From contig JBOHME010000004.1 of the NCBI GenBank assembly GCA_050729795.1, positions 1 to 64,000 of the forward strand: DNA of 64,000 nucleotides, given 5' to 3'. This document shows positions 8,714 to 18,302 of this stretch, piece by piece. A program made the position numbers and the translations under genes. Every line of letters begins with the position of its first letter. Positions within the stretch are counted from its first letter, which is position 1. The notes under the pieces were generated by a model, which worked only from the letters and a program-made list of their open reading frames with translations, did no database searches and was not told where the DNA came from. Origin of the DNA: AP-15 sp050729795. Lineage in GTDB: Bacteria > Pseudomonadota > Alphaproteobacteria > ATCC43930 > CGMCC-115725.

Positions 8714-10006
8714 ATGCTGTTCGCGCTTGGCGGCAGGGCCACGAGGAACTTCCTGGCGATCCTCTGTCTGATGTACGTCATCGTCTTTATCGACCGGGTC
8801 AATCTTGCCGCCGCCGCGGGGGTCATGCAGAAGGACCTCGGTCTCAGCAACATCGCGCTCGGCATCGCCTTTTCGGCGTTCAACTATGCCTATGCTCCGT
8901 TTCAGCTGGTCGGCGGCTGGATCGCCGACCGGTTCGGGGCGCGGTTGACGCTCGCCGTCTGCGCGCTGGTCTGGGCGGTGACGACGATGCTGACGGGCGC
9001 GGTCGGCGGGCTCTTCTCGCTATTTGCGGCGCGCCTGGTGCTCGGCATGGGCGAGGGGGCGACCTTCCCGGCCGCGACCCGTGCGCTGTCGCAATGGACC
9101 CCGCTGACCTCGCGCGGTGTCGCGGTCGGCATCACCCATGCCGCCGGGCGGATCGGAGCCGGGCTCGCGGCGCCGATCGTGGCGCTGTTGATCACCTGGT
9201 ACTCCTGGCGCTTTTCGTTTGTCGCGCTGGGAATGCTGTCCGCGTTCTGGGCGGTGCTGTGGTGGTGGTATTTCCGCGACGATCCACGCGAGCATCCCGG
9301 CATGACCGCCGATAATCTCGCCACCTTGCCCAGCGCCGAGGCCGGCCGGTCGATCGGTTCCGGTCCGGTGCCGTGGCGGCGATTGATCCCGCGCATGACA
9401 CCGATGACGATCGTTTATTTCTGCATGGGCTGGACCGGCTGGCTCTATGTCACCTGGATGCCGTCGCTGTTTTCGAAAAACTACGGCCTCGACCTCAAGA
9501 AGTCGTCGCTGTTCTACGCGGTGACGTTCTTTTTCGCGATGATCGCCGAACTCTCCGGCGGCATCGTCAGCGACTACCTGCTGCGGCGCACCCGGAGCGT
9601 GCAGATCGCCCGTTCGCTCTCGGTCGCGGTCAGCCTGGCGCTGGCCGTCGCGGCGCTGCTGCCGGCGATCCTGGTCCATGACCTCGTCGTCGGACTGGTC
9701 AGCTTTACGGCGGCCCTGTTCTTTCTCGATCTGGCGATCTCGCCGATGTGGATCGCGACGATGGATATAGCACCCAATTACGCCGGTACCGTCAGCGCGC
9801 TGATGAATGCGGCGGGTGCGGTGGCCGGCATCCTGTCGCCGCTGGTCTTCGGGCTGATCCTCGAAGCAACCGGCAATTGGACCCTGCCATTCGCAGTTTC
9901 GGTCGGGTTGCTGCTGTTCGGTGTGGTCATGACATTCTGGATGCGGCCCGATCGCCCGATCGCGGTCGGCACCGGGATCGGCGGTCTGGCGCTGGCCGGC
10001 GAGTGA
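8714..10006 (+). CDS. MFS transporter, anion:cation symporter-like
   Basis: About 430 residues with 12 predicted membrane helices. The loop 2-3 signature GGWIADRFGARLTLAVC is present, as is FIDRVNLAAAA in helix 1, which is typical of the ACS family (glucarate, phthalate and other organic acids). The conserved second-half motif lies near SDYLLRRTRSVQ. The ATG at 8714 has AGGAG at ideal distance; a GTG at 8705 sits inside that Shine-Dalgarno and is less likely. It is followed by an enoyl-CoA hydratase gene, so uptake of an organic acid feeding CoA-dependent catabolism is plausible but not shown. Confidence 0.8.
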   Translation: MLFALGGRATRNFLAILCLMYVIVFIDRVNLAAAAGVMQKDLGLSNIALGIAFSAFNYAYAPFQLVGGWIADRFGARLTLAVCALVWAVTTMLTGAVGGLFSLFAARLVLGMGEGATFPAATRALSQWTPLTSRGVAVGITHAAGRIGAGLAAPIVALLITWYSWRFSFVALGMLSAFWAVLWWWYFRDDPREHPGMTADNLATLPSAEAGRSIGSGPVPWRRLIPRMTPMTIVYFCMGWTGWLYVTWMPSLFSKNYGLDLKKSSLFYAVTFFFAMIAELSGGIVSDYLLRRTRSVQIARSLSVAVSLALAVAALLPAILVHDLVVGLVSFTAALFFLDLAISPMWIATMDIAPNYAGTVSALMNAAGAVAGILSPLVFGLILEATGNWTLPFAVSVGLLLFGVVMTFWMRPDRPIAVGTGIGGLALAGE

Positions 10007-10085
10007 GCCTCTGGCGCAATCGGTGGGTGCGGGCCGCGCCGCAATCTGCCACAGTGCGGCATCCATCGAGGAGCAGAAGCGCAAC

Positions 10086-10886
10086 ATGCTAGACCAGCCC
10101 CTGACCAGCAAGATGATCGCCCGCAAGGAGGGTGCGGTTGGCCACCTGATCTTCAACAACCCAGCGCGGCACAATGCGGTCTCGCTCGAAATGTGGCAGG
10201 GGGTGGGTCAGATCATCGATGATTTCGAGGCCGACGACGCGATCCGGGTGATCGTTGTCAGTGGTGCTGGCGGGCGCGCTTTTGTGTCCGGCGCCGATAT
10301 TTCCGAATTCAAGGAAAGGCGCGCGTCCGAGGAGGCGGCTGCCGCCTATGCCAGGATCTCGGAGGGCGCGCGGCTGCGCCTGCAGGAGACACTGAAGCCG
10401 ACAATCGCGATGATCCGCGGCTATTGCATCGGCGGCGGGGTCGGCACCGCCTTGGCCTGCGATCTGCGCATCGCCGCCGAGGGGTCGAAATTCGGCATAC
10501 CAGCGGCAAAGCTCGGCCTCGGCTACGCCTATGACGGGATCAAGAAGCTGGTCGATCTGGTCGGCCCAGCACATGCCCGCGAGATCTTCTACACCGCGCG
10601 CCAGTTTACCGCCGAGGAGGCGCTGGGCATGGGGCTGGTCAACCGCGTGGTGCCAGCGGACACGCTCGAGACTTATGTCGCGGATTATTGCGCGACAATC
10701 GCCGCCAACGCACCCTTGACCGTGCGCGCCGCCAAAGTCGCTGTTCGCGAGGCGCTAAAGGACGAGAATGCGCGCGACCTCGCCTTGTGCAGGCGGCTTG
10801 TCGATGACTGCTTTGCCAGCGCCGATTACACCGAAGGCCGCACCGCCTTTATGGAAAAGCGCAAGCCCGCCTTCACGGGGCGGTAA
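10086..10886 (+). CDS. Enoyl-CoA hydratase family protein
   Basis: A 266-residue crotonase. The first oxyanion-hole segment is FVSGADISEFKERR and the second CIGGGVGTALACDLRIAA. The C-terminal FTGR fits the usual subfamily length. I chose the ATG at 10086 because the crotonase core starts right after it; an upstream start at 10023 adds atypical residues. It follows the MFS gene in the same direction with an 80-bp gap, consistent with a small catabolic operon. It is a different subfamily from the crotonase at 2.6 kb. Confidence 0.8.
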   Translation: MLDQPLTSKMIARKEGAVGHLIFNNPARHNAVSLEMWQGVGQIIDDFEADDAIRVIVVSGAGGRAFVSGADISEFKERRASEEAAAAYARISEGARLRLQETLKPTIAMIRGYCIGGGVGTALACDLRIAAEGSKFGIPAAKLGLGYAYDGIKKLVDLVGPAHAREIFYTARQFTAEEALGMGLVNRVVPADTLETYVADYCATIAANAPLTVRAAKVAVREALKDENARDLALCRRLVDDCFASADYTEGRTAFMEKRKPAFTGR

Positions 10887-10940
10887 GGGTCTGCTGTTTG
10901 TCCCGCCGGTCTGGATCGCCGCGCCGCTTCCCTCCGTGCG

Positions 10941-11771
10941 ATGGCGGGCAACAGGCAGTTGAAGGCAATGCGGCGTCAGGTCTGGACATTCCTGCGCCTC
11001 GTTTGGGGCGAATGGGCGAGCCGAGTGACCGGTTCACTCAGCGCTGTTGTTCTTTTGCTTGGTCTGGGAATTAGCGTTGCTAGCGCGGCCGGGATTTCCG
11101 TTCCAGCCCAATCGGTTCTTCAGATCGCTACCTGGCTTTTGGTGGCGATATGTGGAGGTCAAGCGGCTTATGCAGTTTGGGCGCGCGAGAGAGCGGCCCG
11201 AGATGAAGCGGAAACTAGACTGGCCGAGCTTTCTGATGGGCTTCCTCCCGCAACCGATCGTGCATCTCCGACCACACAAGCCTTTCGCGCATTGCGTGAA
11301 AAGGAGACTCGTCAATTTCTCGGTTTGGATATCCGCGCCGATTCGCTTCGGCTTTCATTTGAGGAAACCGATGCTTTCCAGCGAGCGGAAGTAAGAGGTA
11401 ATTATGTAATCAGAACATGGTGTGTACGCGTCGAGAACGTAGACCACTCGCATCTTATTACCAATTGCCGGCTGCGGGGAGACTTCAGCGGAAGTTCGGG
11501 CCACCTATTAAATGAAATTGGTACGCTACAGGCTGGAGAACGACGATTGGTCGATGTAGCGACGCACCACGAAATGCCCGCGGACAAATTCATTCATATG
11601 CACGCGGCGCGTCCGGGAGGTTTTTTCGCAGAGGCGTTTGACTATCTCAAGCTTCCGGTAGAGGGATCACTAGTTACGTTTCATGTTACCTCGGACGAAA
11701 CAAGGTCAGCGACATTGATTTGTCGGCTCTTTGTCGACGGGACTGGAAAATTCAAAATGGAAAGGGAGTAG
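10941..11771 (+). CDS. Unrecognised protein with two N-terminal membrane segments
   Basis: 276 residues, not recognised. Two hydrophobic segments (about residues 31-50 and 61-78) form a hairpin near the N-terminus, followed by a short charged, possibly coiled stretch. A roughly 170-residue domain rich in beta-type sequence would then face the cytoplasm. The second half is clearly lower in GC than its neighbours, with more AT-ending codons, which suggests lateral acquisition. The start may be 10941 or the ATG at 10968. Neighbours (a crotonase, a deacetylase) give no functional hint. Confidence 0.6.
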   Translation: MAGNRQLKAMRRQVWTFLRLVWGEWASRVTGSLSAVVLLLGLGISVASAAGISVPAQSVLQIATWLLVAICGGQAAYAVWARERAARDEAETRLAELSDGLPPATDRASPTTQAFRALREKETRQFLGLDIRADSLRLSFEETDAFQRAEVRGNYVIRTWCVRVENVDHSHLITNCRLRGDFSGSSGHLLNEIGTLQAGERRLVDVATHHEMPADKFIHMHAARPGGFFAEAFDYLKLPVEGSLVTFHVTSDETRSATLICRLFVDGTGKFKMERE

Positions 11772-11888
11772 CAGTTATGGATGTCTATTTCTTCTCTTTG
11801 GAGGCGACAGCGCCTTGGACTATCGCTGCGCTTCCTGCGCAACGATCTGCTTTTCTTCCGCGACAATATTGAGCCTGAACCGGATTTT

Positions 11889-12788
11889 ATGATGAAGCTC
11901 CCCGCACACAACCGCTACGACTACGTGCCCATTCACAAGCGGCCGCAATACGACTGGCCCGAAGGCAAGCGGCTCGCCGTCACTTTCAACAACAACATCG
12001 AATATTTCGCGTTTGGTGCGGGACTCGGCAGCGATTCGACCGGCGCCGCGGCGGCGCAGAGCCAGCGCAACTACGCCTGGCGCGACTATGGCAACCGCGT
12101 CGGGCTGTGGTCCTATCTCGACCTCTTGGACGAGTTCGGCCTGCCCGGCGCGCACAATGTCAACTCGGCGGTGCTCGAAGCCTGCCCCGATATTGTCGAG
12201 CGGCTGAATGCGCGCGGCGATGAATATGTCGGGCATGGCCGCACCAATTCCGAGCGCCAGGACGTGCTGTGGGAGGAGGATGAGCGCCGGCTGATCGCCG
12301 AATGCACCGAAATCGTGGCCCGGCTCTCCGGGCGGCAACCCGAGGGCTGGCTCGGCCCCTACATTGCGCAGAGCGCGGTGACCCTCGATCTTCTGAAGGA
12401 GGCAGGCTACCGCTATGTGATGGACTGGGCCTTGGACGACCAGCCGGTGTGGATGCGCACCCGTTCGGGGCCGATCCTGTCGGTGCCCTATCCGCTCGAG
12501 CTCAATGATTCGCCGGCGCTGGTGTTTCGCCGGCACACCGGCCGCCAATTCGCCGAGATGATCATCGACCAGTTCGACGAGATGCTGGCGCAGTCGAAAA
12601 AATACCCGCTGGTCTTCGCCGTCTCGGTGCACCCGTTCATCATCGGCCAGCCGTTCCGTCTGCACGCGTTTCGCGGCGCGGTGCGCCACATCCTCGATCA
12701 TCGCGAGGAATTGTGGATCACCACCCCCGGCGAGATCGCCCGCTATTGCGCGGCTTTGCCAACGGCGGCGCTTCCCGGTCGGGCCTGA
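11889..12788 (+). CDS. Polysaccharide deacetylase family protein (PuuE-like)
   Basis: A NodB-fold protein of about 299 residues. Segments NNNIEYFAFG, NYAWRDYGNRVGLW and GHGRTNSE match the subgroup resembling PuuE-type allantoinases and deacetylases, and VHPFIIGQP near the end supplies the late histidine. The open frame extends up to an ATG at 11781, but the extra 36 residues look non-homologous and lie at the edge of the AT-rich island. I therefore prefer the ATG pair at 11889/11892. The substrate (N-acetylated sugar polymer or allantoin-like amide) is not predictable. It converges on the BT1 transporter gene. Confidence 0.75.
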   Translation: MMKLPAHNRYDYVPIHKRPQYDWPEGKRLAVTFNNNIEYFAFGAGLGSDSTGAAAAQSQRNYAWRDYGNRVGLWSYLDLLDEFGLPGAHNVNSAVLEACPDIVERLNARGDEYVGHGRTNSERQDVLWEEDERRLIAECTEIVARLSGRQPEGWLGPYIAQSAVTLDLLKEAGYRYVMDWALDDQPVWMRTRSGPILSVPYPLELNDSPALVFRRHTGRQFAEMIIDQFDEMLAQSKKYPLVFAVSVHPFIIGQPFRLHAFRGAVRHILDHREELWITTPGEIARYCAALPTAALPGRA

Positions 12789-12801
12789 TCCGCTGCCGCA
12801 C

Positions 12802-14097
12802 CTAGCCGGCACGGGTCGCGGTGGCACGCGCCGGCTCGCCCGGCGCTTTGTTGCCGAGGCGTAAGAGCGGAACGAGCACCAGGATCACCGCGGTCGATGC
12901 CGCCGACACAAGGATCAGCGGCGCCAGCCGGTTGTGGAAGGCGTGCTCATAGAGAAACGAGCCGATATTGCCGGACAGGGTCGAGGACAGGTTCAAAAGC
13001 GACATCAATGCGGCAAACGCGAACCCCTCGGCGCGCTCGGGGCAGTAATCCGCCGCCAGGGTCAGTGTCGCAACAAACGCCACCATGCCGGCCATGCCGC
13101 TGAAAAAGTTGATGATCGCGGCACTCGCGGGACTCGCGAGCAGCAGAAAGGCGGCAGTGGTTGCGGTGCCGAACAAGATGCTCGCATTCAACAGCTGCCG
13201 CGCGCTGAGCCCGCCGAGAAATCGGCGATAGAGCAACGCTGCGGTAATCCAGCCGGCCGAGTTGATCGCGCCCAGGAGCCCGATATAGGCCTGGGAAAAC
13301 TTCAGAGTGTCGGTCATGTAGTAGTAGAGCGGCAGGCCGAACCCCGGGTTCAGGTAATAAAGAAACAGGAAGAGACCGATGAGCCACAGCTCGCGCAGCG
13401 TGAAGGCGGCGACAAGGGCATGAAACGTGCGTTTCAGCTCGGCGAGGTCGAGCCGGCTCGGCACCTCGTCGATCAGGAGCACGGTGCCAAAGATCGCGAG
13501 CAGCGGGGCGACGGCGATGATCGCTGCGGCGCCGTGCAATGCGGCTGCCGGCGACAGGCGCTGCACCAGTTGGCCGCCGACAAAGGCGCTGGCCATCGCC
13601 GCGATGTTGAACCACAGCCATTGTTGATTGACAAAACGGTCGCTGGCATTGAGCCGCTGGCCGTTCTCGACCAGCACCGCGCCGCACAAGGTGCTTGAGA
13701 TCGCCATTGCATAGGCGGTCGAGAGCAGCACCGCCAGGAGTGCCGCGGGACGGGTCATGCGGGTGACGCCGAGGCAGGCCAGCGTCGCCGCCGCATTGGC
13801 CAGCACCAGATAGGCTTTGCGGCGGTACCCGAACAGCGGCACGAAGTCGGAGACGATCCCGTAGACGGGCTTGATGATCCAGGGCAGGTTGAGCACGGTC
13901 AGCCAGGCGCTCACCTGCAGCGGGGTCCAGCCCAACTCCGATTTGAGGAAGTAGTTGAGCGGCTGGGCGATCAGCCCGGCCCCCGCCTGGCCCAGCCCTT
14001 CGACGATATAAACGAGGGCGAAAAACATCATCAGCCGGCCGATCTGCCGGCGCTCCGGCAGCGGCGCCGCCGGTTGTGCCGGCAGATTAGCGGCCAC
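12802..14097 (-). CDS. BT1-type (folate/biopterin transporter-like) MFS carrier
   Basis: 431 residues with about 12 hydrophobic helices. The segment QPLNYFLKSELGWTPLQ followed by LPWIIKPVYGIVSDFVPL and GYRRKAYL is the hallmark of the BT1/FBT family, which transports pteridines and folates in protozoa, plants and cyanobacteria. Family placement is from these motifs; the substrate in this bacterium is an inference. The upstream region carries three 15-bp tandem repeats that may overlap its promoter. Confidence 0.75.
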   Translation of the reverse strand: MAANLPAQPAAPLPERRQIGRLMMFFALVYIVEGLGQAGAGLIAQPLNYFLKSELGWTPLQVSAWLTVLNLPWIIKPVYGIVSDFVPLFGYRRKAYLVLANAAATLACLGVTRMTRPAALLAVLLSTAYAMAISSTLCGAVLVENGQRLNASDRFVNQQWLWFNIAAMASAFVGGQLVQRLSPAAALHGAAAIIAVAPLLAIFGTVLLIDEVPSRLDLAELKRTFHALVAAFTLRELWLIGLFLFLYYLNPGFGLPLYYYMTDTLKFSQAYIGLLGAINSAGWITAALLYRRFLGGLSARQLLNASILFGTATTAAFLLLASPASAAIINFFSGMAGMVAFVATLTLAADYCPERAEGFAFAALMSLLNLSSTLSGNIGSFLYEHAFHNRLAPLILVSAASTAVILVLVPLLRLGNKAPGEPARATATRAG

Positions 14098-14124
14098 CAG
14101 TCACCCCGGTCCGGTGATCTCGAT

Positions 14125-14169
14125 CGGGACACCGCCGGGCGGGACACCGCCGGGCGGGACGCCGCCGGG
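14125..14169. repeat. 15-bp tandem repeat, three copies
   Basis: The unit cgggacaccgccggg occurs at 14125, 14140 and 14155; the third copy has one change. It lies 28 bp upstream of the BT1 transporter start codon, in the leader or promoter of that gene. Confidence 0.85.
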
Positions 14170-14242
14170 CGGCCGCTGCTCGGTCCTCATCGCCTCCTCT
14201 GCGCCGTCATCGACCGCAGCATAGCCCGAACGCCGCAGCGTT

Positions 14243-14497
14243 TCAGCGGCAGCGGTAGCGCGCGATCTGGTCGCTGCCATCCTTGAAAGTAGTGGCGAGC
14301 TCGGCCGATTTACCCCAGGAGCCGCAATGCAGCGCCGCCACCTGATAGGCGGCCGCGTCCGGGGTCCTGTCCGAATACCAGCGCAGGGTGATGTCATGCG
14401 GCGATCTGCTGAGCGTCCAGGGTGGCATGGCGCAGGACCCGAGCCCGAGCAGCATCGCCAGCGCTGCCATTCTCCCCGCCATCGCCACTCGCGTCAT
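14243..14497 (-). CDS. Small putative lipoprotein
   Basis: 84 residues. The N-terminus has a basic start, a hydrophobic stretch and the lipobox LGSC with C22 as predicted lipidation site. The mature part of about 60 residues has two further cysteines (HCGSW and the C-terminal RYRC) that could pair. The ATG at 14497 has GAGG five bases upstream; a longer frame to 14542 lacks support. Function unknown. It diverges from the methyltransferase gene at 14605. Confidence 0.65.
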   Translation of the reverse strand: MTRVAMAGRMAALAMLLGLGSCAMPPWTLSRSPHDITLRWYSDRTPDAAAYQVAALHCGSWGKSAELATTFKDGSDQIARYRCR

Positions 14498-14604
14498 CGC
14501 CACCTCGCTCGGTTCGGGATCGGATTGCCGCTGACCCACCACTCGTGCCGCCAGGCAAACGCCGTTGCCGCGCCGCCGGTTTCAACAGTTTCCGGACCAC
14601 GGCA

Positions 14605-15972
14605 ATGAGTGGCGAGCTGCACGGCTATGTCGGCGACATCCCGTATCTGCGCGACTTCAAGCCGATGCTGGCGCCGGCATGGCTCGATCATGTGGCGCTC
14701 GTCTGCGGTGTCGAGCCGCCGGTGCGCGAGAACGGGTTTGCCTGGTGCGATCTTGGCTGCGGTGAGGGTGTGACCGCGGTGATCCTCGCTGCGACTCACC
14801 CGCGCGGCCGGTTTCACGGGATCGACGCGATGGCCGTGCATATCGACCATGCGCGGCGCTTTGCGAGCGAAGCAGCGGTCGGCAATCTGCGCCTCGATGC
14901 GGTCGATTTCGCCACGGGCCTGCGTGACCTGCCGCAGTTCGATTATCTCGTGGCGCATGGCGTCTACAGCTGGATCGACACGGGGAGCCAGGCGGCGTTG
15001 CGCCACCTGATCGATCGACATCTGAAGCCCGGTGGCCTCGTCTATGTCAGCTATAACGCGATGCCGGGATGGGCACCCGATCTGCCGTTCCAGCGCCTTC
15101 TTCATGAGCTGGGCCGGATCGGCGCGGGCGACAGCGCGGCACGGCTCGCTCCCGCTTTCGACGTGATCGACCGGATGGCGAGAGCCGGCGTGCCGGCGCT
15201 GACAGGGAGCACCACCCTCGCCGGGCTCGCCAAGCAACCGCAGGACTATCCGGCTGCCTACCTCGTCCACGAATTCCTGCACGCCGCGTGGCGGCCGCTC
15301 TATGTCACCGAGCTCCGCAACGCGATGGCCGAGATCGGGCTCGCCCCGGTCGGCTCGGCGAGCCTTGCCGAAAATTTTGATGCGCTGGTGCTGAGCGACG
15401 CCACCCGCGCATTGCTCGCCGGCATCGCCGACCAGGACATCCGCGAGCTTCTGCGCGATTTCTATCTCGATCAGCGGCTGCGCTGCGACGTGCTCGACCG
15501 CGGCAATCGCCGTCTCGCCGGCGCCGAGCGCGAGGCGCGGCTTTTGGCGGCCAGCTACGCGCTCTGCCGCCCGGCGGCGGCAATCTATTACCGGATGACA
15601 ACCCCTGCTGGCGCGCGCGGTTATGACAGCCCGATAGCCCGCGCCATTGTTGCGGCACTCGCCCTGGGTCCGCGCCGGCTCGCCGGTCTTCTGCCCGCAC
15701 CCGAGCTGCTCGAAGCCTTGCTGACGCTGTGCGCCGCCGGCGATGTGATGCCTGTCGAGCCCGGCCGCGAGCCGGTTGGGCGGCTCAATCGCGCGATCGG
15801 CAATCGGCTCGATGGCGCCGAGGAGATCCTGTGGCTGGCGCTGCCCTGCGGCACCGCACTTCGCGCCGAGCGCGACCTGCTGCGCGTATTGCGCGGCACC
15901 ACCGCGCCCGACGAGCGCCGCTTCCCCGGCTGGCGCAGCTTTCTCGCCGCGCACGGTCTGCGATTTCAGTAA
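14605..15972 (+). CDS. SAM-dependent methyltransferase with methyltransferase regulatory domain
   Basis: 455 residues. The N-terminal Rossmann domain has motif I WCDLGCGEGVTAVILAATHP and a following GIDAMAVHIDHAR. The central part (about 200-300) resembles the methyltransferase regulatory domain (PF10119 type), with YLVHEFLHAAWRPLYVTEL. The C-terminus is an all-helical extension. The frame is open to 14422, but homology starts at MSGELHGYVGDIPYLRDF, so the ATG at 14605 is used. Such proteins occur in surface-polysaccharide and secondary-metabolite contexts; the acceptor is unknown. It overlaps the convergent GNAT gene by 7 bp. Confidence 0.8.
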   Translation: MSGELHGYVGDIPYLRDFKPMLAPAWLDHVALVCGVEPPVRENGFAWCDLGCGEGVTAVILAATHPRGRFHGIDAMAVHIDHARRFASEAAVGNLRLDAVDFATGLRDLPQFDYLVAHGVYSWIDTGSQAALRHLIDRHLKPGGLVYVSYNAMPGWAPDLPFQRLLHELGRIGAGDSAARLAPAFDVIDRMARAGVPALTGSTTLAGLAKQPQDYPAAYLVHEFLHAAWRPLYVTELRNAMAEIGLAPVGSASLAENFDALVLSDATRALLAGIADQDIRELLRDFYLDQRLRCDVLDRGNRRLAGAEREARLLAASYALCRPAAAIYYRMTTPAGARGYDSPIARAIVAALALGPRRLAGLLPAPELLEALLTLCAAGDVMPVEPGREPVGRLNRAIGNRLDGAEEILWLALPCGTALRAERDLLRVLRGTTAPDERRFPGWRSFLAAHGLRFQ

Positions 15973-16823
15973 AGCACCGACGGGAGATAGGCGCCGGCCG
16001 GCTCGTTGTAGAGCCCCGTCGTCATCAGCGTCATCTGGTGCACGAGCCGCAGCCCGTGCTCGAGGCACCAGCCGAACAGCTCGCCGTTGCGGGTCGGCAG
16101 CAGAAACCCCCCATGCTCGAAACCGGATGCCGCGCCGATCAGCGCTTTGAGATCCGGATTGGTGAGCGCCACGGCGTGGCCGTAAAACGCGAGCGCGCTG
16201 GCATAGCCGGTGACCCGCCCGAGATGCTCGACGAGCCTTGCCGACCCCTGCCGGATCGCGTCGCTGAGCTCGCCGCTGCGGGCGTGACCATGCACCTGCC
16301 GACACAGCGCATTGCACGCGTCGAGATCGGCAATCGTCGCCGGCCGCACATGGTATCCGGCAAGCTTCAGGCCGAGCGGCGGTCCTCCCATTTTCGAGCA
16401 CATCTCGCGGCTGGCAAAGCCGAGCTTTGTATAGAGGCACAGCGAGCGGTTGTGATAGGCCGATTGCAGCAGCCGCACCCCGGCGGCACCGCGCCGCGCC
16501 TCCTGCTCCAGGATGGCCTGCATCAGCCGCCGCCCGATGGACCGGTTTTGCGCCGCCGGCGCCACGGTGATCGGGCCGATACCGGCGATCGGGCCGCGCT
16601 CGTCAACAAAGTTGCTGCCGATGACCGCGCCGCCCTCCTCGGCCACCACCGGGTAGAAGCCGGGATGCGTCAGCAGCGTCCGCATCAGCTCGACCGCGGT
16701 GTCCGGGGTCGGAAAATCCCACGGAAAATTGTGCGCGCTAGAGATCGTCTTGAATGCTTCGAAGGCGATCCGGCCGCAGGCTTCGGCATCGGCGAGAGCG
16801 CCGCGCCGCAGAGTTATGCTCAT
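15966..16823 (-). CDS. GNAT family N-acetyltransferase
   Basis: 285 residues. The N-terminal half is a GNAT domain with the acetyl-CoA loop VAPAAQNRSIGRRLM (about residues 93-107) and the late LYTKLGF motif. The C-terminal half looks like a second, degenerate GNAT-like domain used in double-GNAT proteins. The start at 16823 has a GA-rich Shine-Dalgarno (gagggagg) and fits the domain start; the open frame continues to 17003 without homology. The acyl acceptor is unknown. Confidence 0.75.
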   Translation of the reverse strand: MSITLRRGALADAEACGRIAFEAFKTISSAHNFPWDFPTPDTAVELMRTLLTHPGFYPVVAEEGGAVIGSNFVDERGPIAGIGPITVAPAAQNRSIGRRLMQAILEQEARRGAAGVRLLQSAYHNRSLCLYTKLGFASREMCSKMGGPPLGLKLAGYHVRPATIADLDACNALCRQVHGHARSGELSDAIRQGSARLVEHLGRVTGYASALAFYGHAVALTNPDLKALIGAASGFEHGGFLLPTRNGELFGWCLEHGLRLVHQMTLMTTGLYNEPAGAYLPSVLY

Positions 16824-17006
16824 CGCCTCCCTCGCGGATCGATCGGCGGGATGCATAGCATAGATTGCGCGAAGAGGCAGCGCCGGCAGTCTGACTTTGG
16901 TGTGGCCTTGCCCTCGGATCGCGATCGGCCGATGATCGTTGCGGGTCGCCGCGACCGCGGCGCATGACCGTTTGACCTCATCACTGTTTGAGGAGGAGAC
17001 CACCCG

Positions 17007-18302
17007 ATGCTGTCACCCGAGGATAACGAGCTGATCACCCGCGTCGGCCCGGGCACACCGATGGGCGGGGTGCTGCGGCGCTACTGGATCCCGGCGTTTC
17101 TCGCCCGTGAGCTGCCCGAGCCCGACTGCCCGCCGGTGCGCGTCCAGCTGCTCGGCGAGAAGCTGGTCGGGTTTCGCGACACTGAGGGCCGCCTCGGCCT
17201 TGTCGACGAGTTCTGCCCGCATCGCCGCGCCTCGTTGTGGTTCGGGCGCAACGAGGAATCGGGGCTGCGCTGCATCTATCACGGCTGGAAATTCGACGTC
17301 GACGGCAACTGCACCGAGCAGATGAACGAGCCCGAGCCGTTCTGCCACAAGGTCCGGCTGACCGCATATCCGACGGTCGAGATGGGCGGCGTCGTTTGGA
17401 CCTATATGGGCCCCAGGGACAAGATGCCGGCGCCCCCGGCCTTCGAATGGACCCAGGTGCCGGAGACCCACCGCCACGTCTCGAAGGTGTGGGAGGAGTG
17501 CAACTGGCTGCAGGCGTTGGAAGGCGGCATCGACACCTCGCATGCGCCGATCCTGCACCGCACGATCACCGCCAACACCAGCCGCCCCGGCATCCCGGTG
17601 CAGGGACCGTTTGTGCGCGGCCGCGCACCGTTGCTTGAAGTCGATGTGACCGATTACGGCTATCGCTATGTCGGCATCCGGCCACTCGACGACGACAAGA
17701 CCTATGTGCGCTCCTATCATTTCGTGATGCCGTTCACGCAAATCCGGCCGCAGCAATTGGGCCGGGCGATGGGTGGCGGCGACCGCCCCAACATCGCCGG
17801 GCACATCTGGGTCCCGATCGATGACGCGAACTGCATGGTGTGGAACTGGATGTACAGCTTTGGCGAGCCGGGGCTCAGCGACGCGGACCGCATGGAGCGT
17901 GGCAACGGCAACGGCCCCGATTATGTCGAGACTTCCGGCGAGTTCCGCTCGTTCCGCAACAAGCGCAACGACTGGATGATCGACCGCGAGGCGCAGAAGC
18001 ACGAAACTTTTACCGGCATCGACGGCATCAACACCCAGGACCGCGCGGTGCAGGAAGGCATGGGGCCGGTCGTCGATCGCTCGAAGGAGCACCTGGGGCC
18101 GGCCGACCGGGCGATCATCGCGACGCGGCGGCTGCTGCTCAATGCGGTTCGGACGGTGCAGCAGGGCGGCAACCTGCCCGGGACCGACACCAGCTATTAT
18201 TCGGCGCGCGCGATCGAAAAGATCTTTCCGCGCGAAGAGACCTGGCGCCAGACAGTGCTGCCCGAGATGTACGCCGAGGAGCTGCCGGCCGCGGCGAAAT
18301 AG
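17007..18302 (+). CDS. Rieske oxygenase alpha subunit, phthalate 4,5-dioxygenase-like
   Basis: 431 residues. The opening MLSPEDNELITRVGPGTPMG is typical of the phthalate 4,5-dioxygenase oxygenase group. Rieske ligands are C70, H72, C89 and H92 (FCPHRRAS and CIYHGWKF). The mononuclear iron site is in GGIDTSHAPILH. A strong gaggag Shine-Dalgarno precedes the ATG. No reductase or ring-cleavage gene is adjacent, so the substrate remains open; family members act on phthalates and other carboxylated or chlorinated aromatics. Confidence 0.85.
   Translation: MLSPEDNELITRVGPGTPMGGVLRRYWIPAFLARELPEPDCPPVRVQLLGEKLVGFRDTEGRLGLVDEFCPHRRASLWFGRNEESGLRCIYHGWKFDVDGNCTEQMNEPEPFCHKVRLTAYPTVEMGGVVWTYMGPRDKMPAPPAFEWTQVPETHRHVSKVWEECNWLQALEGGIDTSHAPILHRTITANTSRPGIPVQGPFVRGRAPLLEVDVTDYGYRYVGIRPLDDDKTYVRSYHFVMPFTQIRPQQLGRAMGGGDRPNIAGHIWVPIDDANCMVWNWMYSFGEPGLSDADRMERGNGNGPDYVETSGEFRSFRNKRNDWMIDREAQKHETFTGIDGINTQDRAVQEGMGPVVDRSKEHLGPADRAIIATRRLLLNAVRTVQQGGNLPGTDTSYYSARAIEKIFPREETWRQTVLPEMYAEELPAAAK

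Noticed and set aside
14494..16440. 648-codon minus-strand frame
   Set aside because: Shadow of the methyltransferase gene at 14605 and of part of the GNAT gene; no domain and no ribosome binding site.
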